A stretch of DNA of 64,000 nucleotides from Bacillus sp. Marseille-P3661 (GCF_900240995.1 NZ_LT965958.1:197593-261592); one strand, 5' to 3'. Shown: positions 28,746 to 37,612, counted from the stretch's first letter. The notes: generated by a model not told the origin, from the sequence alone. Numbers and translations: made by a program.

Positions 28746-28924
28746 GAGATGTTGATAATTTTAGACCAATATGTCACCTGCAGAAGTTTATGAGAAACAT
28801 AGAAAAATAGGTTAGAAGTCAAATTTCTTAGAAATCAAACCATTAGTGGGGATTTAAGCCTGCCTGATGGGAGTTTCACTTGATTGTTAGTGGATATAGT
28901 GTACTAAAAAAGGCGAGCGGCTAG
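28746..28924. other. Divergent intergenic region, nothing recognised
   Basis: The middle of a 349-bp gap between the divergent HipA-like copy 1 and kinase copy 2 genes; apart from the promoter-like motifs at its two ends no feature was recognised. Confidence 0.45.
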
Positions 28925-28953
28925 AGCAAGTCTAAACCTGCAGACATAAAATA
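28925..28953 (+). promoter_or_regulatory. Sigma-K-like promoter of kinase copy 2
   Basis: AGCA at 28925-28928, 16 nt, then CATAAAATA at 28945-28953. It has the same -10 and spacing as the copy 1 promoter and similar flanks (GGCTAGA-CAAG upstream, TATAA downstream), with G replacing A in the -35 AC element. Confidence 0.5.
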
Positions 28954-29010
28954 TATAAGGTGATTCACTGTTTTTAAGTAATATAGCTTTCTGAAAGGAG
29001 TTGGAGGAAA

Positions 29011-29664
29011 ATGGAAGACTTAAATTCTCTCCTCGAAGCGATTGGAAGATTTGAAGGAATGAGTTTTAGAAAAATAGATTTTGAAAAACTGACACACTAT
29101 CCACTAGTTGGAAGAGGAGCGCAAGGAGCTGTTTTTAAAATTGCTCCAGATCGGGTTGTGAAAGTTTACAAGCATCAAGAAGATGTTGAAACCGAGAGTG
29201 AAGTGTTAAAAGCTGCTCAAGAATCGACTATTGTGCCCAAGCTTTATGAAATTGGTCCTAAATATGTGATTATGGAGTATATCGAAGGGCCATCACTAGA
29301 TCAGTATCTGGAAGCGAATACTGTCATGACAGAAGAGCTTTCGGCCAAAATTTTCTTTTTGCTAAAAGAAATGAAACGGCTAAATTTTACCCGATTGGAT
29401 GCGCGTCTGCGCCACATCCTCTTATCTAAACAAGGGGATTTAAAGATTGTTGATCATGTGAACTCTTTTATTAAACAATCATCACAACCTAAGTTAATGA
29501 TGAAAGAATTAGATCAATTGGGCCTACTTTCAACGTTTCTAGAGCATGTAAAAAAATTCGATCCAGAATCCTATAATGACTGGGCCGGGGCGGTGCAAGA
29601 AATAAGGGAAAAATCATTGAAAGAATTGAAGAAGGATTCTAAGAAAAAATCAAAGGATAATTGA
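29011..29664 (+). CDS. YrzF-like protein kinase, copy 2
   Basis: A 217-residue paralogue of the kinase at 27015-27608, with a Lys-rich C-terminal tail of about 20 residues. The Gly-loop is GRGAQGAVFKI, ATP lysine VVKVYK, hinge VIMEYIEG, catalytic loop RLDARLRHILL and metal Asp in IVDHVNSF. The position five after the catalytic Asp is His here, whereas copy 1 and standard kinases have Asn, so Mg binding may be altered. ATG 29011 has AGGAGTTGGAGG upstream and a sigma-K-like promoter further up. The terminator at 29676-29707 separates it from the convergent HipA-like copy 2. Confidence 0.8.
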   Translation: MEDLNSLLEAIGRFEGMSFRKIDFEKLTHYPLVGRGAQGAVFKIAPDRVVKVYKHQEDVETESEVLKAAQESTIVPKLYEIGPKYVIMEYIEGPSLDQYLEANTVMTEELSAKIFFLLKEMKRLNFTRLDARLRHILLSKQGDLKIVDHVNSFIKQSSQPKLMMKELDQLGLLSTFLEHVKKFDPESYNDWAGAVQEIREKSLKELKKDSKKKSKDN

Positions 29665-29675
29665 TCAGCATAGAT

Positions 29676-29707
29676 GAACTCCCTCACGAATGATAGGGAG
29701 TTCTTTT
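29676..29707. terminator. Terminator between convergent kinase genes, copy 2
   Basis: Nine-bp stem GAACTCCCT / AGGGAGTTC followed by TTTT on the plus strand. Confidence 0.82.
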
Positions 29708-29713
29708 AAATTT

Positions 29714-30535
29714 TTACATTGTGATATCATCCATCATTGGGATAACCTTACGGAAAAATGTCGCGACATTCGGTAAATGATGTTTTTGGCGGATAAGATA
29801 TTGGAACAGCGCTTCTTTCTCTTCATCAGAAACTTCCCAATCATCGGGGATTGATTGGATGACTTGACGAATTAATTCGTCTGGTAATGATTGGATTTTT
29901 TGTGCAAAAGAGATAAAAGAATCTGGATTATCAAGCAGAGAAAAGCACCATTGATAGACATAATTGAAAACCCTATATTCAGGTTTCTGGCAAAGTGTTT
30001 GCGTAGACCATTTATAACGGCCGGGAAAACATCTTCCATGATCTATCATATATGCAACATAGCCGCCATCTCCGAGGTGTTCTAGAAGTAAATTATTTAT
30101 ATTCCGATCAGAGTTATAAACCCACTGGTCGAATAGAATCATCCCAGTAAGTTCTTCGCGATTTTTTATTTTCAGCTTGGAAGGGGGGGCATTTGCAATA
30201 TCAGCAAATACACTAGAATTCTCTATAAATAAACAACCGAAATGGTATCCGGGACGATATTCGACTGTTGATGAATTTAATTGTGACGTTTTTTCTATAA
30301 AGTCCTTAGGAATATAAACAAGCTCATATGGAATGACGGGTAGTGATAGAAGACTTGCCAACTTGCTGACAACATATTCATTCACTACTTCCTTTTTTCT
30401 ACTGGAGTCTGATTTCCATTTTACTACATATTTTTTACCATCGTTAAAAAGGAAAACATGGGGGCCTCTTTCTTTTATGGCTTGTACATACTTAACTGGA
30501 TATAGAGGTCTTCTGATATTTTGATTTTGGTCCAT
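29714..30535 (-). CDS. HipA-like kinase-fold protein, copy 2
   Basis: A 273-residue paralogue of the protein at 27834-28661, colinear over its whole length. The ATP-lysine region is HVFLFNDGKKYVVKWK, the catalytic loop FDQWVYNSDRNINNLLL keeps the Asp, and the metal-binding motif MIDHGRCFPGRYKW keeps its Asp, so this copy can be an active kinase. Its target is unknown; related HipA/CotH kinases phosphorylate tRNA synthetases or spore coat proteins. ATG 30535 lies 9 bp after GGAGG; ATG 30541 overlaps that site. Confidence 0.82.
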   Translation of the reverse strand: MDQNQNIRRPLYPVKYVQAIKERGPHVFLFNDGKKYVVKWKSDSSRKKEVVNEYVVSKLASLLSLPVIPYELVYIPKDFIEKTSQLNSSTVEYRPGYHFGCLFIENSSVFADIANAPPSKLKIKNREELTGMILFDQWVYNSDRNINNLLLEHLGDGGYVAYMIDHGRCFPGRYKWSTQTLCQKPEYRVFNYVYQWCFSLLDNPDSFISFAQKIQSLPDELIRQVIQSIPDDWEVSDEEKEALFQYLIRQKHHLPNVATFFRKVIPMMDDITM

Positions 30536-30764
30536 TTTCATTCACCTCCAATCTCTTTATAATTATTAGATTCAAAATGAAACAGTTCTGAAACGGCCAA
30601 TGGCATATCTACTGCATGTTTATTATATTTGGCAGTATTTCAAAATGACTTGCTCCTTCTTCTTATTGATAAAAAATCTTAGTTATATTATCTTATTTCG
30701 ATATTTCCCCCTTATTATCTGCTACAATGGAAAGGAACGATATGCAAGAGGTGATAACATAACC

Positions 30765-32885
30765 ATGCTAGAACAAGCGAAACACACGTTAAAAACATAC
30801 TTTGGTTATTCTTCCTTTAGAATTGGGCAAGAAGATATTATTTCGAGAGTTCTCGGGCATCAAGATACATTAGGGATCCTGCCAACAGGAGGAGGAAAGT
30901 CTCTATGTTATCAAATTCCGGCCTTGTTAGTTGACGGACTTACAATTGTTATTTCGCCGCTGATCTCACTGATGAAGGATCAAGTTGACCAGCTCCAGCA
31001 ATTAGGGATTCCGGCAACGTTTATAAATAGTAGTTTAGATGCGATTGAAATGGATGAAAGAATTTCAGGAATCAGGAATGGTGATTATAAGCTTATATAT
31101 ATTGCACCAGAACGGCTAGAGGCTCAGGGTTTCCGAAATATGCTTAAAACCCTACCAATCTCTATCATAGCCGTGGATGAAGCGCATTGTATTTCTCAGT
31201 GGGGACACGATTTTCGGCCAAGTTACCGTTATATTTATAAGATTTGCGATCTGCCGGAAAAACCGACTGTTATCGCGCTAACAGCAACGGCGACACCCAA
31301 TGTTATTGCAGATATTCAGGAGCTTTTACATATTGACGATCAAAATACAATCGTAACAGGCTTCAAGCGAGAAAATCTTACTTTTTCGGTGATGAAAGGT
31401 CAAGACAAACGACGATTTATTCAAAGCTACGTGAAAGAACATAGCACCCAATCTGGAATTATTTACGCAGCGACCCGCAAAGAAGTTGATCAGCTTCATG
31501 AATTTTTACAACAAAATGGGGTAAAAGCAGGTAAGTATCATGCAGGCCTTGGTGAACAACAGCGCGAAGACATGCAGAATCAATTTTTATATGACCAAGT
31601 CACTATTATGGTCGCGACTAATGCCTTTGGGATGGGTATCGACAAATCGAACGTCCGCTTTGTTATTCATTATAATTTACCGCGAACAATGGAATCGTAT
31701 TATCAGGAAGCTGGTCGTGCAGGCCGTGATGGGGAACATAGTGAATGTATATTGCTGTTTACGCCGTATGATATCCAAATTCAAAAATTTTTAATTGAGC
31801 AATCCTTAATGGATGAAACAGCCAAAAAGGCGGAATATGAGAAACTGCAGAAAATGACGGATTACTGTCACACTGAATTATGTCTTCAGCGTTATATTGT
31901 GGAGTATTTTGGTGATACATATGATCAGGAGCAGTGCGGGAAATGTCAAAATTGTACAGACAACCGTGAAACAGTCGATATTACGACCGAGGCGCAGATG
32001 ATTTTTTCGTGTATTCGACGGATGAATGAGCGTTTCGGAAAAACAATTGTGGCCCAGGTGTTAAAGGGCTCAAAAGGAAAGCGAATCATCGAGTTAGGCT
32101 TGAACCACTTGCCTACCTATGGTTTGCTAAAACATAAAACAGAAAAAGACATTGCAAGTGTGATAGATTTTCTTATTGCTGAAGGCTATTGCAAGCTAAC
32201 GAATAGTCAATATCCTGTTGTGATGCTTACCCCGAATGTTATACCAGTTTTAAAAGGGGAGTTAAAAGTTTTCAAAAAAGAACAGGTTGTAACTAAGCAT
32301 ATTCAAGAAGACAATGCATTATTCGAAGTGTTAAGGAACTTGCGAAAAGAAATTGCCGATCGAGAAGGGATTCCGCCATATATAGTGTTTTCGGATAGTA
32401 CATTGCGTGATATGTGTGAAAAATGCCCGACGGATGAAACGTCTATGCTCACTGTCAAAGGAGTTGCGCAAACAAAGTTCGAAAGATATGGAGTGGACTT
32501 CTTAAAGACAATTCAACAGTATTTAAATGAAAATGGACAAACTATCACGACTAACGTTGTTTCGAGTTCTACAAGTTCACCTGTTAAAAGTGATGAAAAA
32601 CCGAGCTATTTTCAAACGTACGAACTGTTTCAAGCGGGTATGGACATCGCTAACATTGCCGAAGAACGCGGGTTGTCTCGCAGCACCGTTGAAAGCCACC
32701 TGTTACGAGCAATTGAAGAAGGACTTACTATAAATATAGAAAGATTAATAAATCCTGAGCATGAAAAATTGATCATTGAAAAAGCAAAGGAATTGAAATT
32801 AACAAAACTGAAAGAACTAAAAAATGCACTTCCAGAGGAATTTGATTATTTTGAAATCCGACTAGTTTTACAAAACTCCTTTTAA
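30765..32885 (+). CDS. recQ: ATP-dependent DNA helicase RecQ
   Basis: A 706-residue RecQ-type 3'-5' helicase. Motif I is LPTGGGKSLCYQ (about residues 43-54), the DEAH box VDEAHCISQWGHDFRPSY, motif III ALTATATP, and motif VI YYQEAGRAGRDG. A zinc-binding CxxC pair (CGKCQNC) is in the RQC region, an HRDC domain (NALFEVLRNLRKEIADREGI) covers about 516-590, and a C-terminal HTH_40-type domain (MDIANIAEERGLSRSTVESHL) covers about 610-700. This domain set is common in Firmicutes RecQ proteins of about 700 residues. ATG 30765 has AGAGGTGATAAC upstream; the frame extends further 5' without a site. Confidence 0.93.
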   Translation: MLEQAKHTLKTYFGYSSFRIGQEDIISRVLGHQDTLGILPTGGGKSLCYQIPALLVDGLTIVISPLISLMKDQVDQLQQLGIPATFINSSLDAIEMDERISGIRNGDYKLIYIAPERLEAQGFRNMLKTLPISIIAVDEAHCISQWGHDFRPSYRYIYKICDLPEKPTVIALTATATPNVIADIQELLHIDDQNTIVTGFKRENLTFSVMKGQDKRRFIQSYVKEHSTQSGIIYAATRKEVDQLHEFLQQNGVKAGKYHAGLGEQQREDMQNQFLYDQVTIMVATNAFGMGIDKSNVRFVIHYNLPRTMESYYQEAGRAGRDGEHSECILLFTPYDIQIQKFLIEQSLMDETAKKAEYEKLQKMTDYCHTELCLQRYIVEYFGDTYDQEQCGKCQNCTDNRETVDITTEAQMIFSCIRRMNERFGKTIVAQVLKGSKGKRIIELGLNHLPTYGLLKHKTEKDIASVIDFLIAEGYCKLTNSQYPVVMLTPNVIPVLKGELKVFKKEQVVTKHIQEDNALFEVLRNLRKEIADREGIPPYIVFSDSTLRDMCEKCPTDETSMLTVKGVAQTKFERYGVDFLKTIQQYLNENGQTITTNVVSSSTSSPVKSDEKPSYFQTYELFQAGMDIANIAEERGLSRSTVESHLLRAIEEGLTINIERLINPEHEKLIIEKAKELKLTKLKELKNALPEEFDYFEIRLVLQNSF

Positions 32886-32888
32886 CAG

Positions 32889-32923
32889 AACCTTGCATGA
32901 GAGTCATGCAGGGTATTTTTTTT
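32889..32923 (+). terminator. Terminator of recQ
   Basis: ACCTTGCATGA / TCATGCAGGGT stem with a GAG loop and an eight-T tail. Confidence 0.92.
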
Positions 32924-32975
32924 GACGAAAATGGAAATAAAATAGATAGTTATTATTTAAGAGGGTGATGTGCGA

Positions 32976-33167
32976 GTGGAGGAAAACAATCCTATCCAAG
33001 CTTTGATTGATTATCGAAAAAACGAACTCGAGCTGGTCAATGAAGAATTAAAAAAGGGCTATAACGCCTACAATCCAATAGTGAGAATTGCTTTAGGCTC
33101 TTATAAGGAGAAGCTAGAAGCAGAGCTTAAGGAATTTAATAAATATATGCCTACATTGATTAACTGA
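32976..33167 (+). CDS. Small helical hypothetical protein
   Basis: A 63-residue charged protein, probably one helical hairpin (LIDYRKNELELVNEELKKG... SYKEKLEAELKEFNKY). GTG 32976 lies 8 bp after GAGGGTGA, whereas GTG 32970 is too close. It has its own strong terminator. No family recognised; the combination of a good ribosome binding site and a terminator supports a real gene. Confidence 0.7.
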   Translation: MEENNPIQALIDYRKNELELVNEELKKGYNAYNPIVRIALGSYKEKLEAELKEFNKYMPTLIN

Positions 33168-33172
33168 AGTGA

Positions 33173-33208
33173 AACTAGACGAAATGGCCGTCTAGTTATT
33201 TTTTATTA
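33173..33208 (+). terminator. Rho-independent terminator
   Basis: Perfect stem AACTAGACG / CGTCTAGTT followed by ATTTTTTATT. Confidence 0.9.
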
Positions 33209-33291
33209 ACGGCTACTTTAATTGGGAAGGATTTTTTTTCCAAATAACGAATTTAAAGTAGAGATTAAAAAAGTGAGGAGTAGTGAATACA

Positions 33292-33675
33292 ATGATTAGT
33301 CAAGTAGGACAAATTATGTTATATGTTAATAACCAAGATGAGGCAGTGGATTTTTGGACAGAAAAAGTAGGATTTAGTGTCATTTCAGAGGAAAACAACG
33401 GTCAAGGAATGAGATGGATTGAAATAGCGCCTAATAAAGATGTAGAAACAAGCATCGTTCTACATAACAAGGAAATAGTTGCAAGCATGTCTCCAGAATT
33501 AAACCTTGATACCCCTTCATTAATGTTTTTTACGGACAATATTGAAAAATTGCATCATGAGTTATCCAATAAAAATATCACTGTTGGGGAAATTGTAGAT
33601 ATGCCTTCAGGCAGGGTATTCAACTTTGCAGATAACGAAGATAATTATTTTGCCGTTATGGAAAAAAATAAATAG
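33292..33675 (+). CDS. VOC-family protein (glyoxalase/bleomycin-resistance fold)
   Basis: A 127-residue single-domain VOC protein: GQIMLYVNNQDEAVDFWTEKVGFSV at the start and a second beta-alpha-beta half ending GRVFNFADNEDNYFAVME. Such proteins are metal-dependent lyases, dioxygenases or antibiotic-sequestering proteins; substrate unknown. ATG 33292 lies 11 bp after GAGGAG; GTG 33283 is too close to that site. Confidence 0.85.
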   Translation: MISQVGQIMLYVNNQDEAVDFWTEKVGFSVISEENNGQGMRWIEIAPNKDVETSIVLHNKEIVASMSPELNLDTPSLMFFTDNIEKLHHELSNKNITVGEIVDMPSGRVFNFADNEDNYFAVMEKNK

Positions 33676-33723
33676 GTATATTTTAACGGAACAAAACTTA
33701 GGTACAAATATTGCTAAAAACAG

Positions 33724-33766
33724 CCTGTATCAAAGATTCTCTAGTAATCTTAGATACAGGTTTTAT
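33724..33766 (+). terminator. Terminator of the VOC gene
   Basis: Stem CCTGTATCAAAGATT / AATCTTAGATACAGG with TTTTAT after it. Its outer stem matches the hairpin at 4203-4251. Confidence 0.85.
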
Positions 33767-33943
33767 ACATAAAAGAATCTGGTGTGAAAAGTAAGACAAT
33801 GTACACTAAAGGCAGCTATAGAAGGTTTGCAGAAAAATTCAATAACTTTGTGAAGTATTTATTAAAATCCCTTCATTATATCAGGATTGGAAACTTTTTC
33901 GTAATTCAAGCGACCAATTATAGGAAGGGGGAGTTTATGAGTT

Positions 33944-34393
33944 ATGAGGATATTAATAATTTGTTTAGTAGTAGCTATGTTCTCTTTTGCGATATATCTT
34001 GTTATGAGTGGATCATTTAGTTCAAAACCACCTTCACCAATCATAACTGTAGCAGAAAAAAAGGTGGAAGTGGCACAAGGTTCATATTGTTGGAATGGAC
34101 TTTTTAATAATGTGTGTGCCGATACAATTTCTCCGTCAGAACTTATTAAGTTTCATGGAGTTAAACCAACGATTGTATCGCCCGAATCTAAAATAAAAAT
34201 AAAATTTAAAATTGAGCCAAATGAACATTCATTAGGAGTAAATAAGTGGCTAAGTGATGGAAATATAGAAAGTGCACCTTTAGACAAAAATATTTTAACT
34301 GTACCAAAAGAAAAAGGGATTTATGTTTACGATGTTTTTGCGAGATGGGAAAAGGGAGATTCAAGTTACGCGTTTGTCATTGAAGTGCAATAG
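33944..34393 (+). CDS. Membrane-anchored hypothetical protein
   Basis: A 149-residue protein with an N-terminal membrane anchor (residues 2-22, ILIICLVVAMFSFAIYLVM) and an extracytoplasmic part. The latter contains two Cys (SYCWNGLFNNVCAD) that could form a disulfide, then a beta-rich domain ending in GDSSYAFVIEVQ. The spacing resembles small exported proteins of Bacilli, but I do not recognise the family. ATG 33944 is preceded by GGAAGGGGGAG. Confidence 0.7.
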   Translation: MRILIICLVVAMFSFAIYLVMSGSFSSKPPSPIITVAEKKVEVAQGSYCWNGLFNNVCADTISPSELIKFHGVKPTIVSPESKIKIKFKIEPNEHSLGVNKWLSDGNIESAPLDKNILTVPKEKGIYVYDVFARWEKGDSSYAFVIEVQ

Positions 34394-34590
34394 ATCTAAT
34401 GTAGCTTAGTAAGGGTGCAGTTTAGTTGATAGAAAGAAAGAGTAGAAACAGGTTCTCTTGAAATAGCTTTCTGCAGCGTTATTTGTAAATTCATAATCTT
34501 CTTGATCAACGAATATTCCAAGCATTAACCGAAAATCACAACTATTTTTAATAGTCAAATTATTTGAATGTAATTAGGGAGGGAGTAGTT

Positions 34591-34998
34591 GTGAAAATAA
34601 GGATGTTACTATCCATTGTAATTGGTTTATTATTAACTGCTGGTTGTGGTCAAAAAAGCTACAATGAACAACAAGAATTATTTTTAGCAAATAACGGATG
34701 GAGTATTAAAAAGTTAATGGAAGTCGAAACCTACATGTTAGATATACCTAATGAGATGTTAAGTAATTACGAGGCGAGTGGGATTACATTTTTGGAAGAT
34801 TATCTTGGAAAAGAAGTTACAGAATGTCTATTCGTCTTAAAAGAAAAAGATAGAAATGGTGAGAATTTAAAAGCAGTCGTTTTTGAAACGGAAGAAGAGA
34901 TTATAGGAGGTTATGGGATACTACCTAGTTGGACCCCCGGACTATTTAATTTGGGGGATAAAGAACGGTTAATTAATGAACAGATGATTAAGCAATAA
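34591..34998 (+). CDS. Putative lipoprotein
   Basis: A 135-residue protein with a lipoprotein signal: KIRMLLSIVIGLLLTAGC, where the Cys of the LTAGC lipobox (residue 18) would be lipidated. The mature part (DUF-like, MLDIPNEMLSNYEASGITF) gives no function. GTG 34591 lies just after AGGGAGGGA; a longer frame to 34564 places extra residues before the signal and is less likely. Confidence 0.72.
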   Translation: MKIRMLLSIVIGLLLTAGCGQKSYNEQQELFLANNGWSIKKLMEVETYMLDIPNEMLSNYEASGITFLEDYLGKEVTECLFVLKEKDRNGENLKAVVFETEEEIIGGYGILPSWTPGLFNLGDKERLINEQMIKQ

Positions 34999-35039
34999 AA
35001 GATATTTAATATCTTTATGGAATACCCATCATAAGGGGG

Positions 35040-35143
35040 ATGAAGATAATTCGAGGATTAAAAAAGCGATCGAAAGCTCTTCATAAGGCGAATGAAGAGG
35101 AAACGGGCATCAAAAAAGCAAGGTTAACCTCTTCATATAAAAA
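35040..35143. repeat. Two diverged copies of the 52-bp hairpin repeat
   Basis: Units start GATGAAG at 35040 and AATGAAG at 35091 (51 bp apart). Each contains the core ATTAAAAAAGC or ATCAAAAAAGC, and each ends with CTCTTCAT. The second unit (ATGAAGAGG ... CCTCTTCAT) keeps the full inverted repeat of the main array 8.6 kb away. Confidence 0.75.
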
Positions 35144-35349
35144 GTAGCACAGGTTTTTAATTAACTAGGTCGTTGCTAACGGTCAGATATCAAAACTGAT
35201 CTCTGGCGATCATGCACTTTCCAGGTATTTCCGTTTTAAATTTGCTTTTTGCTCAGCATATATACTCCTCTACTACAAGTCAATGTATCTATATAATGAC
35301 TATAAATCAATTTTTAGTTTATTCTATCATGAAATCAAATACCCCCCAA

Positions 35350-35397
35350 TAAAAAAAGAGTATTTCCTAGCCTTAAGCCAGTTCATACTCTTTCTTT
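35350..35397 (-). terminator. Terminator of the nitroreductase gene
   Basis: On the minus strand AAAGAGTAT...AATACTCTTT is followed by TTTTATT. Confidence 0.75.
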
Positions 35398-35399
35398 AA

Positions 35400-36047
35400 T
35401 TATTCAATAATTCGAGTAATCTCGTCGATATCTTTTCGTGCTAATCGTTTTGGTGAATCCTTTGGATAGCCAAGGGCGATTACCATATTGATTTGTTTTT
35501 CGTCTTCGACATTTAAGTATTCTTTCAGTTGCTCGGAAGCAAGCAGTACAGGCCCTGTCATTGGGCAAGTAGCCAATCCTTTTGCATGGGCAGCAAGCAT
35601 AAGGTTTTGTGCGGCTAAACAGCTGCTCTTAATTCCTTCTTCCTCCCAAACTGAATCGGGTACTAATTGAATTGGTTCAAAGATTTTTTCACGGAATTTT
35701 GATTGATACGGGGTAGCTAAACAAACGATAAGAACCGGTGCATCGCTGAATGCTGTCGCATAAGGTCCAAATGAACGTGCAAGCAACTTACCTTCTTTTT
35801 TAAACCCTTTTTCTTCTGCCAATGCTGCTTTTTGGTGTAAAGCGTCCCAGGTCATTTCTTCGATATCTTTGATTTTCTGTTTGTTTTTGATCACGATAAA
35901 TTCCCAAGTTTGTGAATTTGTATCACTTGGTGCATAGCGTGCACAATCAATCAATTCTCTAATATCTTCTATATGTACCTCTTGATCCGTATATTTTCGA
36001 ACACTGCGTCGATTTAAAACGATTTCTTTAAAAGCATTATAATCCAT
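35400..36047 (-). CDS. Nitroreductase-family FMN protein
   Basis: A 215-residue flavin oxidoreductase. NRRSVRKYTDQEV (about residues 10-22) and CARYAPSDTNSQTWEFIVI (about 36-54) are the FMN-binding stretches of the family. IALGYPKDSPKR near the C-terminus is the typical family end. These enzymes use NAD(P)H to reduce nitro compounds or quinones. ATG 36047 has AAGGAGTTCAC upstream; the longer frame to 36092 has no site. Confidence 0.85.
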   Translation of the reverse strand: MDYNAFKEIVLNRRSVRKYTDQEVHIEDIRELIDCARYAPSDTNSQTWEFIVIKNKQKIKDIEEMTWDALHQKAALAEEKGFKKEGKLLARSFGPYATAFSDAPVLIVCLATPYQSKFREKIFEPIQLVPDSVWEEEGIKSSCLAAQNLMLAAHAKGLATCPMTGPVLLASEQLKEYLNVEDEKQINMVIALGYPKDSPKRLARKDIDEITRIIE

Positions 36048-36270
36048 GTGAACTCCTTTACCTACGTGTGAATTTGTGCGAACTAGTAACATAATTAATT
36101 TTTAGTCAATCCTCGGCTGACTATCCTACATAAAAGCTCTACAAAATACTATAATACCTAATATGTAATATTTGTGTCCACTCCCATTTTTTAATATTAT
36201 TAAATAGTATGGACCATTTTTTGTAAAAAAAGCTAGCAAATACAATTTTTAAATAAAATGAGGGATATCG

Positions 36271-37233
36271 ATGCAATATAAGAGATTAGGTAATACAGGT
36301 TTAGAAGTCTCAACTCTGTGTTTAGGAACGATGGCATTTGGCCGCTGGATTGATGAAGAAGAATCAGGAACTATTATTAATACAGCATTAGATAACGGTA
36401 TTAATTTTATTGATACAGCTAATTTTTACGGCAAAGGTCAGGATGCTGATTTTGTACACGGCACAGGGGCATCAGAGGAAATCATCGGACGTGCTTTAAA
36501 GGGGAAAAGAGATCAAGTGGTGTTGGCCACGAAAGTCGGATTGCCAATGGGAACTGGCAGGAATCATTCTGGACTTTCAAGAACACATATTATGAGAGAG
36601 GTTGAGAATTCTCTAAGTCGGTTGCAGACTGATTATATTGACTTGTATCAGATACATAGATTTGATCCCAACACACCGCTAGAAGAAACGTTACGAGCAC
36701 TTGATGATATCGTTCGTCAGGGGAAAGTCCGCTATATCGGTTGTTCGAATATTGCGGCCTGGCAAATAGCTAAATCTCATGGCATTAGTCAAAGTATGAA
36801 CCTTGAAAAATTTGTATCGGTACAGCCACCATATAATCTACTTGCTAGGGATATAGAGAACGAACTTTTGCCTTTTTGTAAGTCAGAAGGTGTAGGCGTT
36901 GTTGTTTACAGTCCAATAGCAAGAGGCCTTTTATCTGGTAAATATAAAGGACCTAATGATGCACCACCAGAAAGCCGGGCTGCACATGGAGAAGCGAAAT
37001 TGCAGGAATTATTGTCACAACGCAATTTCGATCTTATTGAAAAAATTCGCACGATTGCTGAGAAAACAGAAATGTCCATGTCCCAATTTGCGCTGTCATG
37101 GGTTTTAAACCAACCGATAGTAACATCAGCTATTGTTGGTGCAAGCAAAATGCATCATGTAACTGATGCAGTAGAAATTAGTGACTTTATATGGTCTGAA
37201 GAGTTAAGCGAGGAGATAAATAGTATTTATTAG
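36271..37233 (+). CDS. Aldo/keto reductase
   Basis: A 320-residue NAD(P)H-dependent oxidoreductase with a TIM barrel. The catalytic tetrad is visible: Asp and Tyr in FIDTANFYGKG, Lys in VVLATKVGLP and His in LYQIHRFDP. The N-terminus MQYKRLGNTGLEVSTLCLGTM is typical. It is followed after 12 bp by a monooxygenase-like gene with its own ribosome binding site, and then by an old-yellow-enzyme gene, so the three are probably an oxidoreductase operon. ATG 36271 follows GAGGGATATCG. Confidence 0.9.
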   Translation: MQYKRLGNTGLEVSTLCLGTMAFGRWIDEEESGTIINTALDNGINFIDTANFYGKGQDADFVHGTGASEEIIGRALKGKRDQVVLATKVGLPMGTGRNHSGLSRTHIMREVENSLSRLQTDYIDLYQIHRFDPNTPLEETLRALDDIVRQGKVRYIGCSNIAAWQIAKSHGISQSMNLEKFVSVQPPYNLLARDIENELLPFCKSEGVGVVVYSPIARGLLSGKYKGPNDAPPESRAAHGEAKLQELLSQRNFDLIEKIRTIAEKTEMSMSQFALSWVLNQPIVTSAIVGASKMHHVTDAVEISDFIWSEELSEEINSIY

Positions 37234-37245
37234 GAGGAAACTACT

Positions 37246-37539
37246 ATGATGATTATACATGCTCATATTCAAGTAAATCCTGAGCATCGTGATGAATTTC
37301 TTGAAGAAGTAAAAATCGTGATTAAACATTCGCAAGCAGAGGAAGGGAATATTAGCTATCAATTATTTGAACATATAACTGAACCGAATACATTTGTAAT
37401 GGTTGAAGAATGGCAGGATCAAGCTGCTATTGATTATCACTTTGGTACAGGACATTATAAGGCATATAAGCAGAAAACAGGTGGATTATTATTAAAGCCT
37501 GCCCTAGTAAAGATATTTGAAACAACAGCTAAAAATTAA
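37246..37539 (+). CDS. Antibiotic biosynthesis monooxygenase (ABM)-domain protein
   Basis: A 97-residue ferredoxin-like alpha/beta protein of the YgiN/ABM type: IIHAHIQVNPEHRDEFLEEV at the start and FVMVEEWQDQAAIDYHFGTGHYKAY toward the end. Members act as quinol monooxygenases or similar cofactor-less oxygenases. ATG 37246 has AGGAGGAAACTACT upstream. It lies in a probable operon with the aldo/keto reductase. Confidence 0.85.
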   Translation: MMIIHAHIQVNPEHRDEFLEEVKIVIKHSQAEEGNISYQLFEHITEPNTFVMVEEWQDQAAIDYHFGTGHYKAYKQKTGGLLLKPALVKIFETTAKN

Positions 37540-37612
37540 ATAGTATGGTGAAGGCGTTTCTCGTGAAAAATAACTCTCGAGTGTCTAAGTAAGAGTAAGG
37601 AGAGTTTGCCGA

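Larger units (their letters stand above)
34999..35399. other. Intergenic region containing a diverged 52-bp-type repeat
   Basis: There is no gene here. The left part holds two diverged copies of the hairpin repeat described at 43661-44232; the middle is AT-rich without recognised features; the right end carries the nitroreductase terminator. Confidence 0.6.

Noticed and set aside
33784..34020. 78-codon plus-strand ORF
   Set aside because: It overlaps the better supported gene at 33944 in another frame and has no ribosome binding site.
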